Source of the DNA: Methylovulum psychrotolerans
GTDB taxonomy: Bacteria > Pseudomonadota > Gammaproteobacteria > Methylococcales > Methylomonadaceae
DNA length: 64,000 nt
Assembly: GCF_002923755.1 (NCBI RefSeq)
Contig: NZ_PGFZ01000002.1
Coordinates: 181,989 to 245,988, forward strand
Reading direction: 5' to 3'
In this document: positions 8,329 through 18,224 of the stretch, piece by piece
Layout of the letters: each line of letters opens with the position of its first letter
Position numbering within the stretch: position 1 is the stretch's first letter
The notes under the pieces: generated by a model
Database searches by the model: none
What the model saw: only the letters and a program-made list of their open reading frames with translations
What the model was told of the DNA's origin: nothing
Made by a program: the position numbers and the translations under genes

Positions 8329-9381
8329 ATGAAAAAATCACATTTATGGGCGCTTGCTGCCTTGACGGGTATCGGTGCTATGCCTGCCCATGCCGACACC
8401 GTTGAAGACAACCGCTTTTATGTCGCACCATTTGCCTCTTTTTTAAACACGGGCGGTGATCGTGGGGCCGATGACGGTTTTAGTGCCGGTGCGGGTGTAG
8501 GTAAAATCCTGAATAAGCATTTCAATCTCGAACTGAGAGGGTTTTATCAGGAAGCCGACAGCAATCAAGGTACTTGGGAAATGCCCGGCGGTACAGTCGA
8601 TTTGCAATATTATTTCTCGCGTGACAAATTGGCGCCTTATACCGTGATTGCTTTGGGTGGTATGGATACGACCGTGAATGGTATTGAAGCAGGTTCGTTT
8701 ATTGGCGAGGCAGGTGCGGGTGTCACTTACGAGCTGAATGACAATTTCTTGTTGCGGACTGATATTCGTTACCGTTACAACAACAATTTTGGCACTCAGT
8801 TTAACCGCAATACCGATGAGTTTCATGATATGACCATGAATTTTGGTTTTGTCGTGCCATTTGGCCCTAAACCAACCCCTGTGAAGTTTGAAATGCCTGC
8901 GCCGACTCCTGTGCCGTTGCCGGTTGAAAAGCCAATGGATTGCTCCATGATGGATTCGGACAGCGATGGCGTGAACGACTGTAAGGACAAATGCCCAGAA
9001 ACGCTGGCCAGCAGCAAGGTCGACTTTAAAGGTTGCCCAGTCAGTTTGGAACTGAAAGGTGTCAACTTTAAGGTCAATTCAGCGGATTTGACCCCAGGTG
9101 CAATGGGCATTTTGGATCGGGTTGCCGTCAGCCTGAAAAAATATCCTGAAAAGGTCAACATTGAAGTACATGGCCATACCAGTAGTGAAGGCAGCGATGC
9201 CCATAACCTGAAATTGTCACAAAACCGCTCACAATCTGTGGTCAACTATCTGAAAATGAAAGGTGTGACCAATCGGATGACAGCAAAAGGTTTTGGTGAA
9301 AGCCGACCGATTGCCGAAAATGTCACCGAACAAGGCCGTTCTTTGAACCGTCGTGTCGAGCTGGTTTGGATGGGCAATTAA
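8329..9381 (+). CDS. OmpA-family outer membrane protein
   Basis: 350 aa. Residues 1-22 are a signal peptide ending AHA. Then comes an eight-strand beta-barrel-like domain (alternating aromatic strands, to about residue 175), a Pro-rich hinge (TPVPLPVEKP), a thrombospondin-3-like acidic repeat with Cys (DSDSDGVNDCKDKC), and a C-terminal OmpA peptidoglycan-binding domain (EVHGHTSSEG ... SQNRSQSVVNYL). It anchors the outer membrane to peptidoglycan, as in OprF/OmpA. The start at 8329 was chosen for the signal peptide and the TTAGGAAAA box; the frame is open further upstream to 8197. Single gene with its own terminator. Confidence 0.92.
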   Translation: MKKSHLWALAALTGIGAMPAHADTVEDNRFYVAPFASFLNTGGDRGADDGFSAGAGVGKILNKHFNLELRGFYQEADSNQGTWEMPGGTVDLQYYFSRDKLAPYTVIALGGMDTTVNGIEAGSFIGEAGAGVTYELNDNFLLRTDIRYRYNNNFGTQFNRNTDEFHDMTMNFGFVVPFGPKPTPVKFEMPAPTPVPLPVEKPMDCSMMDSDSDGVNDCKDKCPETLASSKVDFKGCPVSLELKGVNFKVNSADLTPGAMGILDRVAVSLKKYPEKVNIEVHGHTSSEGSDAHNLKLSQNRSQSVVNYLKMKGVTNRMTAKGFGESRPIAENVTEQGRSLNRRVELVWMGN

Positions 9382-9410
9382 GCTTAGCGACCGCTACCGC
9401 GCATTAACGA

Positions 9411-9437
9411 AAACCCGCTGTTATGGCGGGTTTTTTT
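9411..9437 (+). terminator. Rho-independent terminator after OmpA-like gene
   Basis: AAACCCGC and GCGGGTTT arms around a 7-nt loop, followed by a run of T, 30 nt after the stop codon. Confidence 0.85.
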
Positions 9438-9524
9438 ATGCCGGATAAAAAGGGGGGAGCCATGCCGCCTGGTGGTTTTGGCGATTAATTTACTGTGGGT
9501 GTAATGACAATTTCATCTTTAGGC

Positions 9525-9563
9525 TATAATTTTGCCAGCCCCATCGATTTTTGATGGTTTTTT
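9525..9563 (+). promoter_or_regulatory. -10 box and leader hairpin upstream of the T1SS genes
   Basis: A perfect TATAAT lies at 9525-9530 with only a weak -35. Just downstream, CCATC-(7 nt)-GATGG at 9541-9557 is followed by six T, giving a small terminator-like hairpin between the promoter and the start at 9584. It could attenuate the secretion operon, but the stem is only 5 bp. Confidence 0.4.
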
Positions 9564-9583
9564 ATTCACAGGAAGTCGTTATC

Positions 9584-11290
9584 ATGCGTTTACCCGCTTC
9601 AGAACTTGCCCAAGCTATCCATTATTGTCGTCAGTCCTTCCAGTCCGCCGCTATTTTTAGTCTGTTCATCAATCTGCTGATGTTGTTGCCTTCCATTTAT
9701 ATGATGCAGGTTTATGATCGGGTACTGACCAGTAACAGTACCTCAACATTGTTGATGTTGACCTTATTGGCGGTCGTCCTTTTTATCACGTTGGGGGCGT
9801 TGGAATGGGTGCGTTCACAAATCTTAATCCGTGTCAGTACCCGTTTTGATGTGTTGCTCAATGAGCGTTTGTATAAAGTGATATTCAGGCAGGCTTTAAT
9901 CAGTGGCGGTAAAAGCAGCGTCCAGCCGTTAAGCGATTTGTTGGCGTTACGGCAATTTTTAACCGGTAACGGTTTATTTGCCTTTTTTGATGCGCCGTGG
10001 CTACCTGTTTATATTGGTTTGCTGTTTCTGTTCCATCCGGTATTTGGTGCGGTTGCCGTCGTTTCCGCCGTGTTGTTAATTTTATTGGCGATTTGGAATG
10101 AGCGGGCGACCCATGACGATTTGGAGCAGGCGAACCGGGTTTCGGTAGAAAGCGCCAATATCACCGCGCGTAATTTGCGCAATGCTGAAGTCGTACAGGC
10201 TTTAGGGATGTTGCCGGATTTATTGGCGCGTTGGCAAGCCAAGCAAAAAAAGCTGATTGTTTTGCAAGCGGTCGCCAGTGAAAAAGCCGGACTGATTGCC
10301 GCGCTATCAAAAACCTTCCGCTTGACCATCCAGTCGTTAATTTTGGGTTTGGGGGCGTGGTTGGCGATAGAAAAGCAAATTAGCCCCGGCATGATGATTG
10401 GCGGTTCTATTTTATTAGGCCGTGCATTGGCGCCTATCGATTTGATGATTGGCAGTTGGAAACATTTTTTGACTGCGCGTACGGCTTACGCACGTCTGAA
10501 TACTATTCTGGGGCAATTTCCGGCCGAGCCGGAGCGGATGCCTTTGCCGGCCCCTAGGGGAGAATTGCGGGTCGAGCAGGCGGTGGTTGTGCCGCCCGGC
10601 TCGAAAGTGGCAGTTATTAAAGGGGTTAATTTTGTCATTCAGCCGGGGACGTTTGTTGGTTTGATCGGTTCCAGCGCGTCGGGTAAATCGACCTTGGCTA
10701 GGGCCTTGCTGGGTGTTTGGCCGGTCGCTAACGGGGCAGTGCGTATTGACGGGGCAGACGTGGCGCAGTGTGACCGTGCTATGATGGGCCAGTACATTGG
10801 CTATTTGCCACAAGATATAGAGCTGTTTGACGGCACGATTGCCGATAATATTGCCCGTTTTGGTGAGTTGGACAGCAATAAAGTCGTCGCTGCCGCGCAG
10901 GCGGCCGGGGTGCATGAGATGATTTTGCACTTGCCGCAAGGTTACGACACCGAAATTGGCGGTAGTGGCGGAGCGTTGTCGGCGGGGCAAAGGCAGCGGG
11001 TAGGCCTGGCGCGGGCGTTGTATGGCGATCCGGTGCTGGTGGTGTTGGATGAGCCGAATTCTAACCTTGATGACCAGGGTGAGCAGGCGCTTGCCAGGGC
11101 TTTGTTGGCATTGAAGCAACGCGGCAGTACCATTATCGTTATTACCCATCGGGTCGGTATTTTAAGTTTGGTTGACCGTATTATGCTGTTAAATGAGGGT
11201 GCTGTGGCACTGGACGGCCCGCGTGATGAAGTGTTGGCAAAACTTAACCAACGGCAAATACAACCCGCAACTCCTGGAGCTTCTGCATGA
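9584..11290 (+). CDS. Type I secretion ABC transporter (PrtD/AprD-like)
   Basis: 568 aa inner-membrane ABC exporter. Residues about 20-290 hold the membrane domain (first helices from AAIFSLFINLLMLLPSI), with no C39 peptidase or peptidase-like domain in front, as in the PrtD/AprD/HasD group. The nucleotide-binding domain has Walker A (GSSASGKST), signature (LSAGQRQRVGLARAL) and Walker B (LVVLDEPNSNLD). It would energise one-step export of RTX-type proteins. The start at 9584 follows CAGGAAG; an upstream in-frame ATG at 9551 sits in the leader hairpin. Its stop overlaps the next start by 4 nt. Confidence 0.93.
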   Translation: MRLPASELAQAIHYCRQSFQSAAIFSLFINLLMLLPSIYMMQVYDRVLTSNSTSTLLMLTLLAVVLFITLGALEWVRSQILIRVSTRFDVLLNERLYKVIFRQALISGGKSSVQPLSDLLALRQFLTGNGLFAFFDAPWLPVYIGLLFLFHPVFGAVAVVSAVLLILLAIWNERATHDDLEQANRVSVESANITARNLRNAEVVQALGMLPDLLARWQAKQKKLIVLQAVASEKAGLIAALSKTFRLTIQSLILGLGAWLAIEKQISPGMMIGGSILLGRALAPIDLMIGSWKHFLTARTAYARLNTILGQFPAEPERMPLPAPRGELRVEQAVVVPPGSKVAVIKGVNFVIQPGTFVGLIGSSASGKSTLARALLGVWPVANGAVRIDGADVAQCDRAMMGQYIGYLPQDIELFDGTIADNIARFGELDSNKVVAAAQAAGVHEMILHLPQGYDTEIGGSGGALSAGQRQRVGLARALYGDPVLVVLDEPNSNLDDQGEQALARALLALKQRGSTIIVITHRVGILSLVDRIMLLNEGAVALDGPRDEVLAKLNQRQIQPATPGASA

Positions 11291-12648
11291 CCTCTCTTGA
11301 TAAACCCGTAATGGACAAATCTTCTATGGATACGTCTGCCGATACTGATGTATCCCGCTATGCGAATGACGGCCCGATACGCCGTTTAGGCTATTTTATC
11401 GTTATTTTTATTTTTGGTTTCTTTGGTGCTTGGTCGGCTTTTGCCCCCCTAGGTAGCGCCGCCCTTGCGCCGGGTACGGTGGCAGTGGAAGGTTATCGGA
11501 AAACCGTGCAACATTTGGAGGGTGGTATTGTTAAGGCCTTGCATGTGCATGACGGTGATACCGTTACTAAAGGCCAAGTGTTGGTCGAATTGGAGGACAC
11601 CTCGCCACGGGCGCAAGTGGAAACGATGCGAGGGCAATTGTTTTCGGCCTTGGCGCGTGAGGCGCGGCTGACTGCCGAGCGTGACGGTAAGGCATCGGTC
11701 AATTATCCCGATTTGTTAAGGCAAGATAACCATGACCCACGGGCGCAGGAAGCCATGCGTGTCCAAGACCAAGCTTTTGCGGTACGCAAGCATTCGCGCA
11801 ATGGCGAAATCGGTATCTTAAAAGAGCAGCATCGGCAACTGTTGGCGAAAATTGAGGGCATTAAGGCGCAAAAAAACAGCCGCAATAGCTTGGCAGCTTC
11901 TTTAGAGAAGGATTTGGTAGATTATCGCGCCATGCTCAAGGAAGGCTATATGGAGAAACAAAAAGTCACCGAACTGGAAAGGCGTAAAGCGGAGGCGCAA
12001 GGTGATGAGGGTGATTTCACCGCTAATATTGCCACGGCACAAACGCAAATCAGCGAAATTGCCTTGAAAGTGCTGCAAATTGATAAGGATTTCCAGCGTG
12101 AAGTCATTGATGAGCTGAGTAAGGTGCAAACCGAGCTGTCGGAGTTGCGTGAAAAAATCCAATGGCTGGACGATACGGTGGCGCGTACCGTCATTAAAGC
12201 CCCCGAAGCGGGTATGGTGTTGGGCTTGACTGTCCACACGCTAGGTGCGGTCATTCCGCCGGGCGGGCATATTCTGGACATCGTGCCGCAACAGGAAAAA
12301 CTGGTGATTGAGGCGCAGGTGTCGCCGATAGATATTGACCGTGTCCATATCGGCCAAAGCACGGAAATCCGTTTCAGTGCCTTTAAAAGTGCGAAAACGC
12401 CAAAAGTGGCGGGCCGGTTGATTGCCCTGTCGGCAGACCGTTTAAGCGATGAAAAGCAGGAAGTCAGTTATTATCTGGCGCGGGTCGAAGTTGACCCGGA
12501 CGGTTTGGCGGAATTGACCCGCCGGGGCTTGGTATTGTTGCCGGGGATGCCGGCGGAAGTGCTGATTAATACCGGTGACCGCACCTTTTTTGAATATCTG
12601 ATGCAGCCGCTCAGTAATGTGTTCGCCCGTTCGTTAATTGAGGATTAA
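11287..12648 (+). CDS. Type I secretion membrane fusion protein (HlyD family)
   Basis: 453 aa periplasmic adaptor. It has a single membrane helix at about residues 33-55, a lipoyl half (GTVAVEGYRKTVQHLEGGIV), a long alpha-helical coiled coil at about 110-290, the second lipoyl half (VIKAPEAGMVLGL) and a beta-barrel C-terminus. It links the ABC transporter to the TolC-like channel. ATGA overlap with the upstream gene and 4 nt to the next gene show one operon. Confidence 0.93.
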   Translation: MTSLDKPVMDKSSMDTSADTDVSRYANDGPIRRLGYFIVIFIFGFFGAWSAFAPLGSAALAPGTVAVEGYRKTVQHLEGGIVKALHVHDGDTVTKGQVLVELEDTSPRAQVETMRGQLFSALAREARLTAERDGKASVNYPDLLRQDNHDPRAQEAMRVQDQAFAVRKHSRNGEIGILKEQHRQLLAKIEGIKAQKNSRNSLAASLEKDLVDYRAMLKEGYMEKQKVTELERRKAEAQGDEGDFTANIATAQTQISEIALKVLQIDKDFQREVIDELSKVQTELSELREKIQWLDDTVARTVIKAPEAGMVLGLTVHTLGAVIPPGGHILDIVPQQEKLVIEAQVSPIDIDRVHIGQSTEIRFSAFKSAKTPKVAGRLIALSADRLSDEKQEVSYYLARVEVDPDGLAELTRRGLVLLPGMPAEVLINTGDRTFFEYLMQPLSNVFARSLIED

Positions 12649-12652
12649 GTTG

Positions 12653-13990
12653 ATGCGTTACCCAGTTATGTTACCGTTATTGGCGGCTCTGAGTTTGCCG
12701 GCGGCGGCCGAGGATTTGTTGTCGCTGTATGAGCGGGCGGTTTTGGCTTCGCCTGAGTTGGGCAGCAGCGAATATTCATTGGATATTATCAAAGCCCAAG
12801 AAGACCAAGCGTTTGGTAAGCTGTTGCCGGAAGTCAGTGTGGTGGGCAACTATTCTTTAAACGAATATCACCAGCAACATTCTACGCTAGGCCGTAGCTC
12901 TAATAGCAGTTACCCTGGCACGCGCGCCAGTATCACCTTGCAGCAACCGATTTTTGATTTGCAGGCGTATTTGCTGATGAAGAGCCAGCAGGCAAAAACC
13001 TCGCAATATGAGGAGAACTTGTTGGCGGCGCACCAAAAATTGGTAGCCGATTTGTTGGAGCGTTATGTCAATGCCTTAAAAGCCCAAGATAAAAGCGAAA
13101 TTATCGCCGCCGAATTGGCTTCCACGGAAAAGCAATTGGCGCGGGTTGAGGCAATGAGCCAGCGGCAATTGGCGATGATTACCGATAAGTACGAATTGCA
13201 GGCGCGTACCGAAACCTTGCGTACCAACCTGATTGACAACGACAACGATGCGCGGATCGCCTTGGAGAAGTTGCGGGAATTGACTGGCGATGCCGTGGGG
13301 CCGGTTCAGCCTGTGCGTATGAATGCGGTGCAATTGCCGCCGGAAGGCAGTGTTGACACTTGGGTGAAGCAAGCGGGGCAAATCAACCCCGAATTGCAAG
13401 GGCTTAAACATGCGGTCGAATCCGCCCGGCAAAGTATTAGCGCCTATCAGGCCGGGCATTTGCCGCGTATTGAGTTGCAATTGAGCGGCACTTATAGCGA
13501 CACGGTTTATAATAATCTGACTTCGTCGCCTTATGATATAGGCTCGGCCTCTGTCCAAGCGGTTGTGCCTATTTATGAGGGCGGCATCACCAGCGCCAAA
13601 GTCAGGGAGGCACAGGCGCGGAAAAAGCTTGCCGAAGCGGAATTGGAAAAAAAACTGCGTGAATTTGAGCAAATTACCCGTGCGGCTTATTTGGATATGG
13701 TGACATCGCCTAAGCGTAGCCAAGCGACTGACCGGCAATTGCAAGCGAGTGAGCAATCGCGTGATGCTATGAAAAAAGGCTACGAATTGGGTGTGGTGAC
13801 GATTGTCGATTTGCTGAATGCGGAAAAGCAACTGTCCGAAGCCCGCCAGGCTCAGCGCGAAGCCCGCTACCGCTATTTTACGGCGCGTAGCTCCCTGTAT
13901 TTTCAGACCGGGCGTTTAATCGGCGACGAATTGCTGAAATTTAACCAATGGTTGGTGGCGGATGTCCGCCCTGGCAAAAAAACACCCTGA
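12653..13990 (+). CDS. TolC-like outer membrane channel of the T1SS
   Basis: 445 aa. Signal peptide MRYPVMLPLLAALSLPAAAE, then two outer-membrane-efflux repeats with long helices and a C-terminal GxVTIVDLLNAEKQL-type motif typical of TolC/AprF. The start at 12653 follows GAGGA 9 nt upstream; an in-frame TTG-like extension of 5 residues adds nothing. It completes a three-gene T1SS whose only visible RTX substrate in this window is the partial gene at 1-688. Confidence 0.92.
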   Translation: MRYPVMLPLLAALSLPAAAEDLLSLYERAVLASPELGSSEYSLDIIKAQEDQAFGKLLPEVSVVGNYSLNEYHQQHSTLGRSSNSSYPGTRASITLQQPIFDLQAYLLMKSQQAKTSQYEENLLAAHQKLVADLLERYVNALKAQDKSEIIAAELASTEKQLARVEAMSQRQLAMITDKYELQARTETLRTNLIDNDNDARIALEKLRELTGDAVGPVQPVRMNAVQLPPEGSVDTWVKQAGQINPELQGLKHAVESARQSISAYQAGHLPRIELQLSGTYSDTVYNNLTSSPYDIGSASVQAVVPIYEGGITSAKVREAQARKKLAEAELEKKLREFEQITRAAYLDMVTSPKRSQATDRQLQASEQSRDAMKKGYELGVVTIVDLLNAEKQLSEARQAQREARYRYFTARSSLYFQTGRLIGDELLKFNQWLVADVRPGKKTP

Positions 13991-14537
13991 GGCATCGCCT
14001 CTTCAGCCACTTTTTGTTTACTGTCTCGCTATGTCATTGTTAATAGAGTATTTACAGCTTTGCTGGTTTGTCAATAACCCCACTGAGCTACATCCGGCAC
14101 GCGCATTTTTTTGGAAAAATGTGCTGTTTTATGTGGTGTCGGGGATTATCGTCGAAGCGAATATCGGTGATTTTCCCGAAGCTACGCTGGAAGTGGCGAT
14201 GCGTGCTATCGTCGCGTTAATGTTATTGTCGACGCAAATTCTGGCCACTAAGAAAGCGGCGGTGTTTTATCAGCTACAGACCGCCGTCTTCATCTGCGAA
14301 AACTTTATGATGACCTTAGGGATAGGGGTCGAGATTTTTGATGCCTTTGCCCATAACACGCCCTACGAAGATTATCCGCTCTATTTAGGTGCATTTTTGA
14401 TTGTATGGTATCTGGCGATTATCAGTTATGTGTTCAAACGGGTATTTGCCTTCCATTATGCCAAATGTATCGGGATGGCTTTGCTTTATTTTTGTTTGAC
14501 GTATGGCGGGCCGTTTTTGGTGATGGAGGTCATTTGA
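13962..14537 (+). CDS. Small multipass membrane protein of unknown function
   Basis: 191 aa with about five hydrophobic segments (for example LFVYCLAMSLLIEYLQLCWF, NVLFYVVSGIIVEANI and IVWYLAIISYVFKRVFAF). It overlaps the TolC-like gene by 29 nt in another frame. A later start at 14031 would cut the first helix, so 13962 is preferred. I do not recognise a family. Position suggests co-transcription with the secretion genes, but no role in export can be claimed. Confidence 0.6.
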   Translation: MSALAKKHPEASPLQPLFVYCLAMSLLIEYLQLCWFVNNPTELHPARAFFWKNVLFYVVSGIIVEANIGDFPEATLEVAMRAIVALMLLSTQILATKKAAVFYQLQTAVFICENFMMTLGIGVEIFDAFAHNTPYEDYPLYLGAFLIVWYLAIISYVFKRVFAFHYAKCIGMALLYFCLTYGGPFLVMEVI

Positions 14538-14732
14538 GACTCGATGCGAGTGTCCTGACATTTTTTGTCACAATATGACCTTCACGGACAATGATAGTGC
14601 GGATAATGGTCTAAAAAGCGTTCTTATTAAGAAGGGTTGGATGGCAATGGTTTGGGTAAAGGCGGTTTTTTTCTGCCTAAAATCACTGCTAAGGCCTTGT
14701 CGGCGAAGCGTGGCGGCGAAGTTTTTAGGTTG

Positions 14733-14748
14733 TGGCATATATCATGCT
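14733..14748 (+). promoter_or_regulatory. Sigma-54 (RpoN) promoter of the pilin gene
   Basis: TGGCAT and ATGCT carry the invariant GG (14734-14735) and GC (14746-14747) exactly 10 nt apart, as in -24/-12 promoters. Expected start near 14759, about 43 nt before the pilin ATG. RpoN control of pilA is established in Pseudomonas and relatives, and rpoN itself is in this window (53402-54853). Confidence 0.8.
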
Positions 14749-14801
14749 TTATATTTTCCGAGTTTTCTCATCACATATTCACTTATAAAAGGCGATACAT
14801 T

Positions 14802-15305
14802 ATGAAAAATCAAATGCAAAAAATGCAACAAGGTTTTACCTTAATCGAGTTAATGATCGTTGTGGCGATCATTGGTATCTTGGCGGCGATTGCGATTCCG
14901 GCTTACCAAACTTATACCAAAAAAGCCAAATTCTCTGAGGTCATTTTGGCGACTTCTGGCATAAAAGCGGCGGTAGAGATTTGTGGTCAAACAAATAATG
15001 ATTTGTCCACCTGTGATGGTACTAGTGGTGGTACTCCTGATCCTGCTGTTGCGGCTGCTGTTGCCCAAGAAAATGCTTCAGCCGCAGCCAATACTAACGG
15101 CTATGTTTCTATTGTTGCCGCTAGTGGTGCTTCAGCAACGAATGTGACCATCACCGCTACCGCTAAAGGCGCTACGGGAGCTCCTGTAAATGGTTTGGAA
15201 GGCGAAACTTATGTCCTTACCGGAACTTATAGCCCTGCTCAAGGCAACGTAACTTGGGATAAAACTACAGCTCCAGGCTCTTGTGTTGCAGCAGGCCTTT
15301 GCTAA
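14802..15305 (+). CDS. pilA: Type IV pilin (PilA-like)
   Basis: 167 aa major-pilin-like protein. A short positively charged leader ([11 protein letters not shown]) is followed by the prepilin peptidase site and N-methylated Phe, then the hydrophobic helix [20 protein letters not shown] with the essential Glu5. Two cysteine pairs are visible, one mid-protein and one at the C-terminus (GSCVAAGLC), the latter forming the usual D-loop. The start at 14802 is set by the leader; the frame extends upstream without a signal. It has its own sigma-54 promoter and terminator. Confidence 0.95.
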   Translation: MKNQMQKMQQGFTLIELMIVVAIIGILAAIAIPAYQTYTKKAKFSEVILATSGIKAAVEICGQTNNDLSTCDGTSGGTPDPAVAAAVAQENASAAANTNGYVSIVAASGASATNVTITATAKGATGAPVNGLEGETYVLTGTYSPAQGNVTWDKTTAPGSCVAAGLC

Positions 15306-15349
15306 AAGGGATTGGTCGGCATAAGTTGCTGGCTGGTTATTTGATACAG

Positions 15350-15388
15350 AAAAAACCGCTTTTGGCTTAGCCATGAGCGGTTTTTTTT
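15350..15388 (+). terminator. Rho-independent terminator after pilA
   Basis: AAACCGCT / AGCGGTTT stem with a 15-nt loop, preceded by A's and followed by a run of eight T. Confidence 0.85.
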
Positions 15389-15638
15389 GGCTCTATAGAG
15401 GGGGGGGTGGATGTAAGGGTGCTATGCACTGCGGCGTCAAAAGCCCCTAAATCCGATGAGGGCTTAGCTTTGTTTATAAAAACAAACTGGCTTAGCGTCC
15501 TATGCGGCCATCGAATTGGAATTGGCTAATGTCCAAATCCATAATGGAAGTATTGCGTATTATACATACTGTGTTAACGGTATTTTATTTACGTTGCCCT
15601 TCGGAGTTGAATCCGCGATTGGTTTTTTGTTAAAAAAT

Positions 15639-16400
15639 ATGTTAATTAATATCCGCAAGCCTAAAAAACGCTTAACTGCAGCTTTTGTTCATTTTTGTAT
15701 TAGTGCCAGTGCCTTTTCGTTGATATTTCTATTGATGATAGTTTTTTGGTATCCGGAGCCTTATTTTAATGTTTCTGGTGGTTGGGAAGGCATTAAAATT
15801 GTTACTGGCGTGGATGTGGTGTTGGGGGCATTGCTTACGTTTGTTGTGTTTAGCCCTACTAAGCCCGTCCGCGAGTTGGTTATTGATATCGGTACTATCG
15901 TTGTAATGCAGTTGACGGCGTTATTTTGGGGGGTTTATACCCTTTATGATCAGCGTCCTGTGGCAGTGGTGTTTTGGGAAAGTGCTTTTTTAACCGTACC
16001 CGCACAGGCATTGGCTGAGCAGGGTTACGCATTAAATAACCTGGCGGGATTGAGCAGTACGGAGCCTCCGATTATTTACGCCGAAAAACCCGCTAAGCTT
16101 GAAGATTTAAAAAAAATGCTGGAGTTGATAAAAAAAGATAAGATCCCGCCCCATCAACAAGCTTGGCTTTATCGTCCTATCAAAGACCACTTCAATGATA
16201 TAAGGCCTATGCAATTTGATATAGACCAAATCATCGCCAAGCGCCCCGATGTCAAAAACCAACTATTGCCGATCATGCAAAAGCATAACATCAGCGACAT
16301 CCACGCCATGCTGTACTTTTTGCTCCAATCAAAATACAGTAACAGCGTGTTAGTTTTTGACCAGAACGCCCAATATCTGGGCTATGTGAACCCCGAATAG
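15639..16400 (+). CDS. tfpZ: TfpX/TfpZ-family type IV pilin accessory protein
   Basis: About 253 aa. Two membrane segments near the N-terminus (residues about 14-36 and 55-75) and one more at about 85-105, then a soluble C-terminal domain that ends with a VFDQNAQYLGYV-type motif. TfpX/TfpZ proteins sit beside pilin genes and affect pilin stability or assembly; the position right after pilA fits. The frame is open from 15516, but residues before the ATG at 15639 are not family-like; the start is therefore inferred, with a weak ribosome site. 15389-15638 between the terminator and this start holds no other gene. Confidence 0.8.
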   Translation: MLINIRKPKKRLTAAFVHFCISASAFSLIFLLMIVFWYPEPYFNVSGGWEGIKIVTGVDVVLGALLTFVVFSPTKPVRELVIDIGTIVVMQLTALFWGVYTLYDQRPVAVVFWESAFLTVPAQALAEQGYALNNLAGLSSTEPPIIYAEKPAKLEDLKKMLELIKKDKIPPHQQAWLYRPIKDHFNDIRPMQFDIDQIIAKRPDVKNQLLPIMQKHNISDIHAMLYFLLQSKYSNSVLVFDQNAQYLGYVNPE

Positions 16401-16430
16401 TCACTTGTGCTTGTAAAGTCATCTGATTCT

Positions 16431-16470
16431 AAAAGGCTTGTGGATAACGCTTATCCTCAGGCCTTTTTCA
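16431..16470 (+). terminator. Rho-independent terminator after tfpZ
   Basis: A 17-nt near-complementary stem (AAAAGGCTTGTGGATAA with TTATCCTCAGGCCTTTT) around a 3-nt loop, ending in T's. Confidence 0.75.
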
Positions 16471-16647
16471 GTTAAGGCAAATTCAAATCAAGCACAACTG
16501 GTGTCTATAAGCATCATGGGTTAAAATTACACAGTTTATTTGTGATTATTATAGCGTAAAGAAAAAGTCGGCTTCGCCCCGCTTTCCTGTTACTGGCTAG
16601 AGATAACATGCATAAGGGTTTATAACTACTATCGAAGGGGCTGCTCC

Positions 16648-18168
16648 GTGAAAAATACAAAGCAACTATTCGCAGGTCTGATTTTAATGGCTTTAGGTCT
16701 TGGAACAGCGCACGCGGAATATACGCTCAATTTAATGAAAGGGGTTACAAAGGTCAGTAATGACGTTTATGATCTCCATATGCTGATTCTATGGATTTGT
16801 GTGTTCATTGGTCTTGGCGTGTTCGGTACTATGTTTTATTCGATTTACCATCACCGTAAATCTAAAGGACATAAGGCCGCGCAATTTCATGAAAATACTA
16901 CCGTTGAAATTATTTGGACAATCATCCCAACCCTGATTCTGGTCGGTATGGCGATTCCCGCCACGAAAACCTTGATGGAACTGGATGATGTCCAAGATTC
17001 CGAAATGTCCATCAAAGTGACGGGTTGGCAGTGGAAATGGGAGTATGATTATCTGGATAATGGCATCCATTTTTTCAGCAGCCTTGATGAGGCCAGCAAT
17101 AAGGCGCGGCAAGTCCATTCCGGCATAGACCCGCGCTCGGTGCCGCATTATCTGTTAAATGTCGATAAGCCTTTAGTCGTGCCGACTAAGAAAAAAATCC
17201 GTTTTGTCTTTACGGCGGCGGACGTTATCCATTCTTGGTGGGTGCCCGAGCTAGGCTGGAAAAAAGACGCTATTCCTGGCTTTATTAACGAAGCATGGAC
17301 TTCGGTTGACAAGCCCGGCACTTACCGTGGCCAATGTACCGAGTTGTGCGGCAAAGACCATGGCTTTATGCCGATTGTCGTGATTGCGATGGATCAGCCC
17401 GATTACGATGCATGGGTTAAAAAGACCAAAGAAGACGCACAAAAAGGCCCTGATTTAAGCGACCAACCGCGTGACCAATTGGTTGCCAAAGGTGCCGCTA
17501 TCTATGCGAAAAACTGTTCGACCTGCCATTTGCCTGACGGTAAGGGCGTACCCGGCGCATTCCCTGCCATCGGTGGCAGTGCTGTTGTTAAAGGCGACAT
17601 TAAGGCACAGACTAATTTGGTGCTGAACGGTAAAGGCGGTATGCCGGCGTTTGGCAAAATGCTGAAAGCGGACGAATTGGCGCAAGTCATCACTTATACG
17701 CGTAATGCTTTGGGCAATAGCGTCGGTGACGACATCCAGCCTAAAGCCATCCAAGAATTGTTGCCTAATAAAGCGGGCGCTGCGAAACCGGAAGCCAAAG
17801 CCGCTGCCCCTGAAAAAGCCGAGCCGATTGCCGATCTGTCTAAAGACGAGTTGGTTGCCGCGGGTAAAGCTGTTTATGAAAGTAACTGCGCATCTTGCCA
17901 TCAAGCCGAAGGCCAAGGTATGGCGCCGATGTTCCCGGCTTTGCACGGCAGTGCTGTGGTTAAGGGCGATATTAATGCCCAAGTTGACCTGATGCTGAAC
18001 GGCAAAGGCATGATGCCTGCTTTCGGCCATAGCCTAAGCGCCAAAGATTTTGCGGCCGTCGTGACGTTTACCCGCAATAGTTTGGGTAATTCAGTAAATG
18101 ATGTTATACAGCCTTCAGCCATCCAAAAACTGCAAGCGGCGTTGCCGCCAGCACAGGATGATGAGTAA
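16648..18168 (+). CDS. coxB: Cytochrome c oxidase subunit II with two fused cytochrome c domains
   Basis: 506 aa, GTG start behind GAAGGGG. It has a signal peptide (to about residue 23), two transmembrane helices (about 45-65 and 88-108) and a CuA domain with His195 and the C-x3-C-x3-H-x2-M cluster at Cys230, Cys234, His238 and Met241. Two cytochrome c modules follow, with heme motifs CSTCH (Cys290-His294) and CASCH (Cys414-His418), each with its distal MPAFG methionine. A caa3-type subunit II normally carries one cytochrome c; here the two modules are clearly a tandem duplicate, joined by an Ala/Lys/Pro-rich linker. It feeds electrons to CoxA in the cytoplasmic membrane. Confidence 0.97.
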   Translation: MKNTKQLFAGLILMALGLGTAHAEYTLNLMKGVTKVSNDVYDLHMLILWICVFIGLGVFGTMFYSIYHHRKSKGHKAAQFHENTTVEIIWTIIPTLILVGMAIPATKTLMELDDVQDSEMSIKVTGWQWKWEYDYLDNGIHFFSSLDEASNKARQVHSGIDPRSVPHYLLNVDKPLVVPTKKKIRFVFTAADVIHSWWVPELGWKKDAIPGFINEAWTSVDKPGTYRGQCTELCGKDHGFMPIVVIAMDQPDYDAWVKKTKEDAQKGPDLSDQPRDQLVAKGAAIYAKNCSTCHLPDGKGVPGAFPAIGGSAVVKGDIKAQTNLVLNGKGGMPAFGKMLKADELAQVITYTRNALGNSVGDDIQPKAIQELLPNKAGAAKPEAKAAAPEKAEPIADLSKDELVAAGKAVYESNCASCHQAEGQGMAPMFPALHGSAVVKGDINAQVDLMLNGKGMMPAFGHSLSAKDFAAVVTFTRNSLGNSVNDVIQPSAIQKLQAALPPAQDDE

Positions 18169-18224
18169 GGCCGTTGCTGAATTTATCCGTGCAAACTTTT
18201 TTTCCTAATTTTGAGGTATAAACT

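Noticed and set aside
10415-11149. 244-codon frame antisense to the ABC exporter
   Set aside because: Antisense to the Walker motifs of a well-supported gene; no family features.
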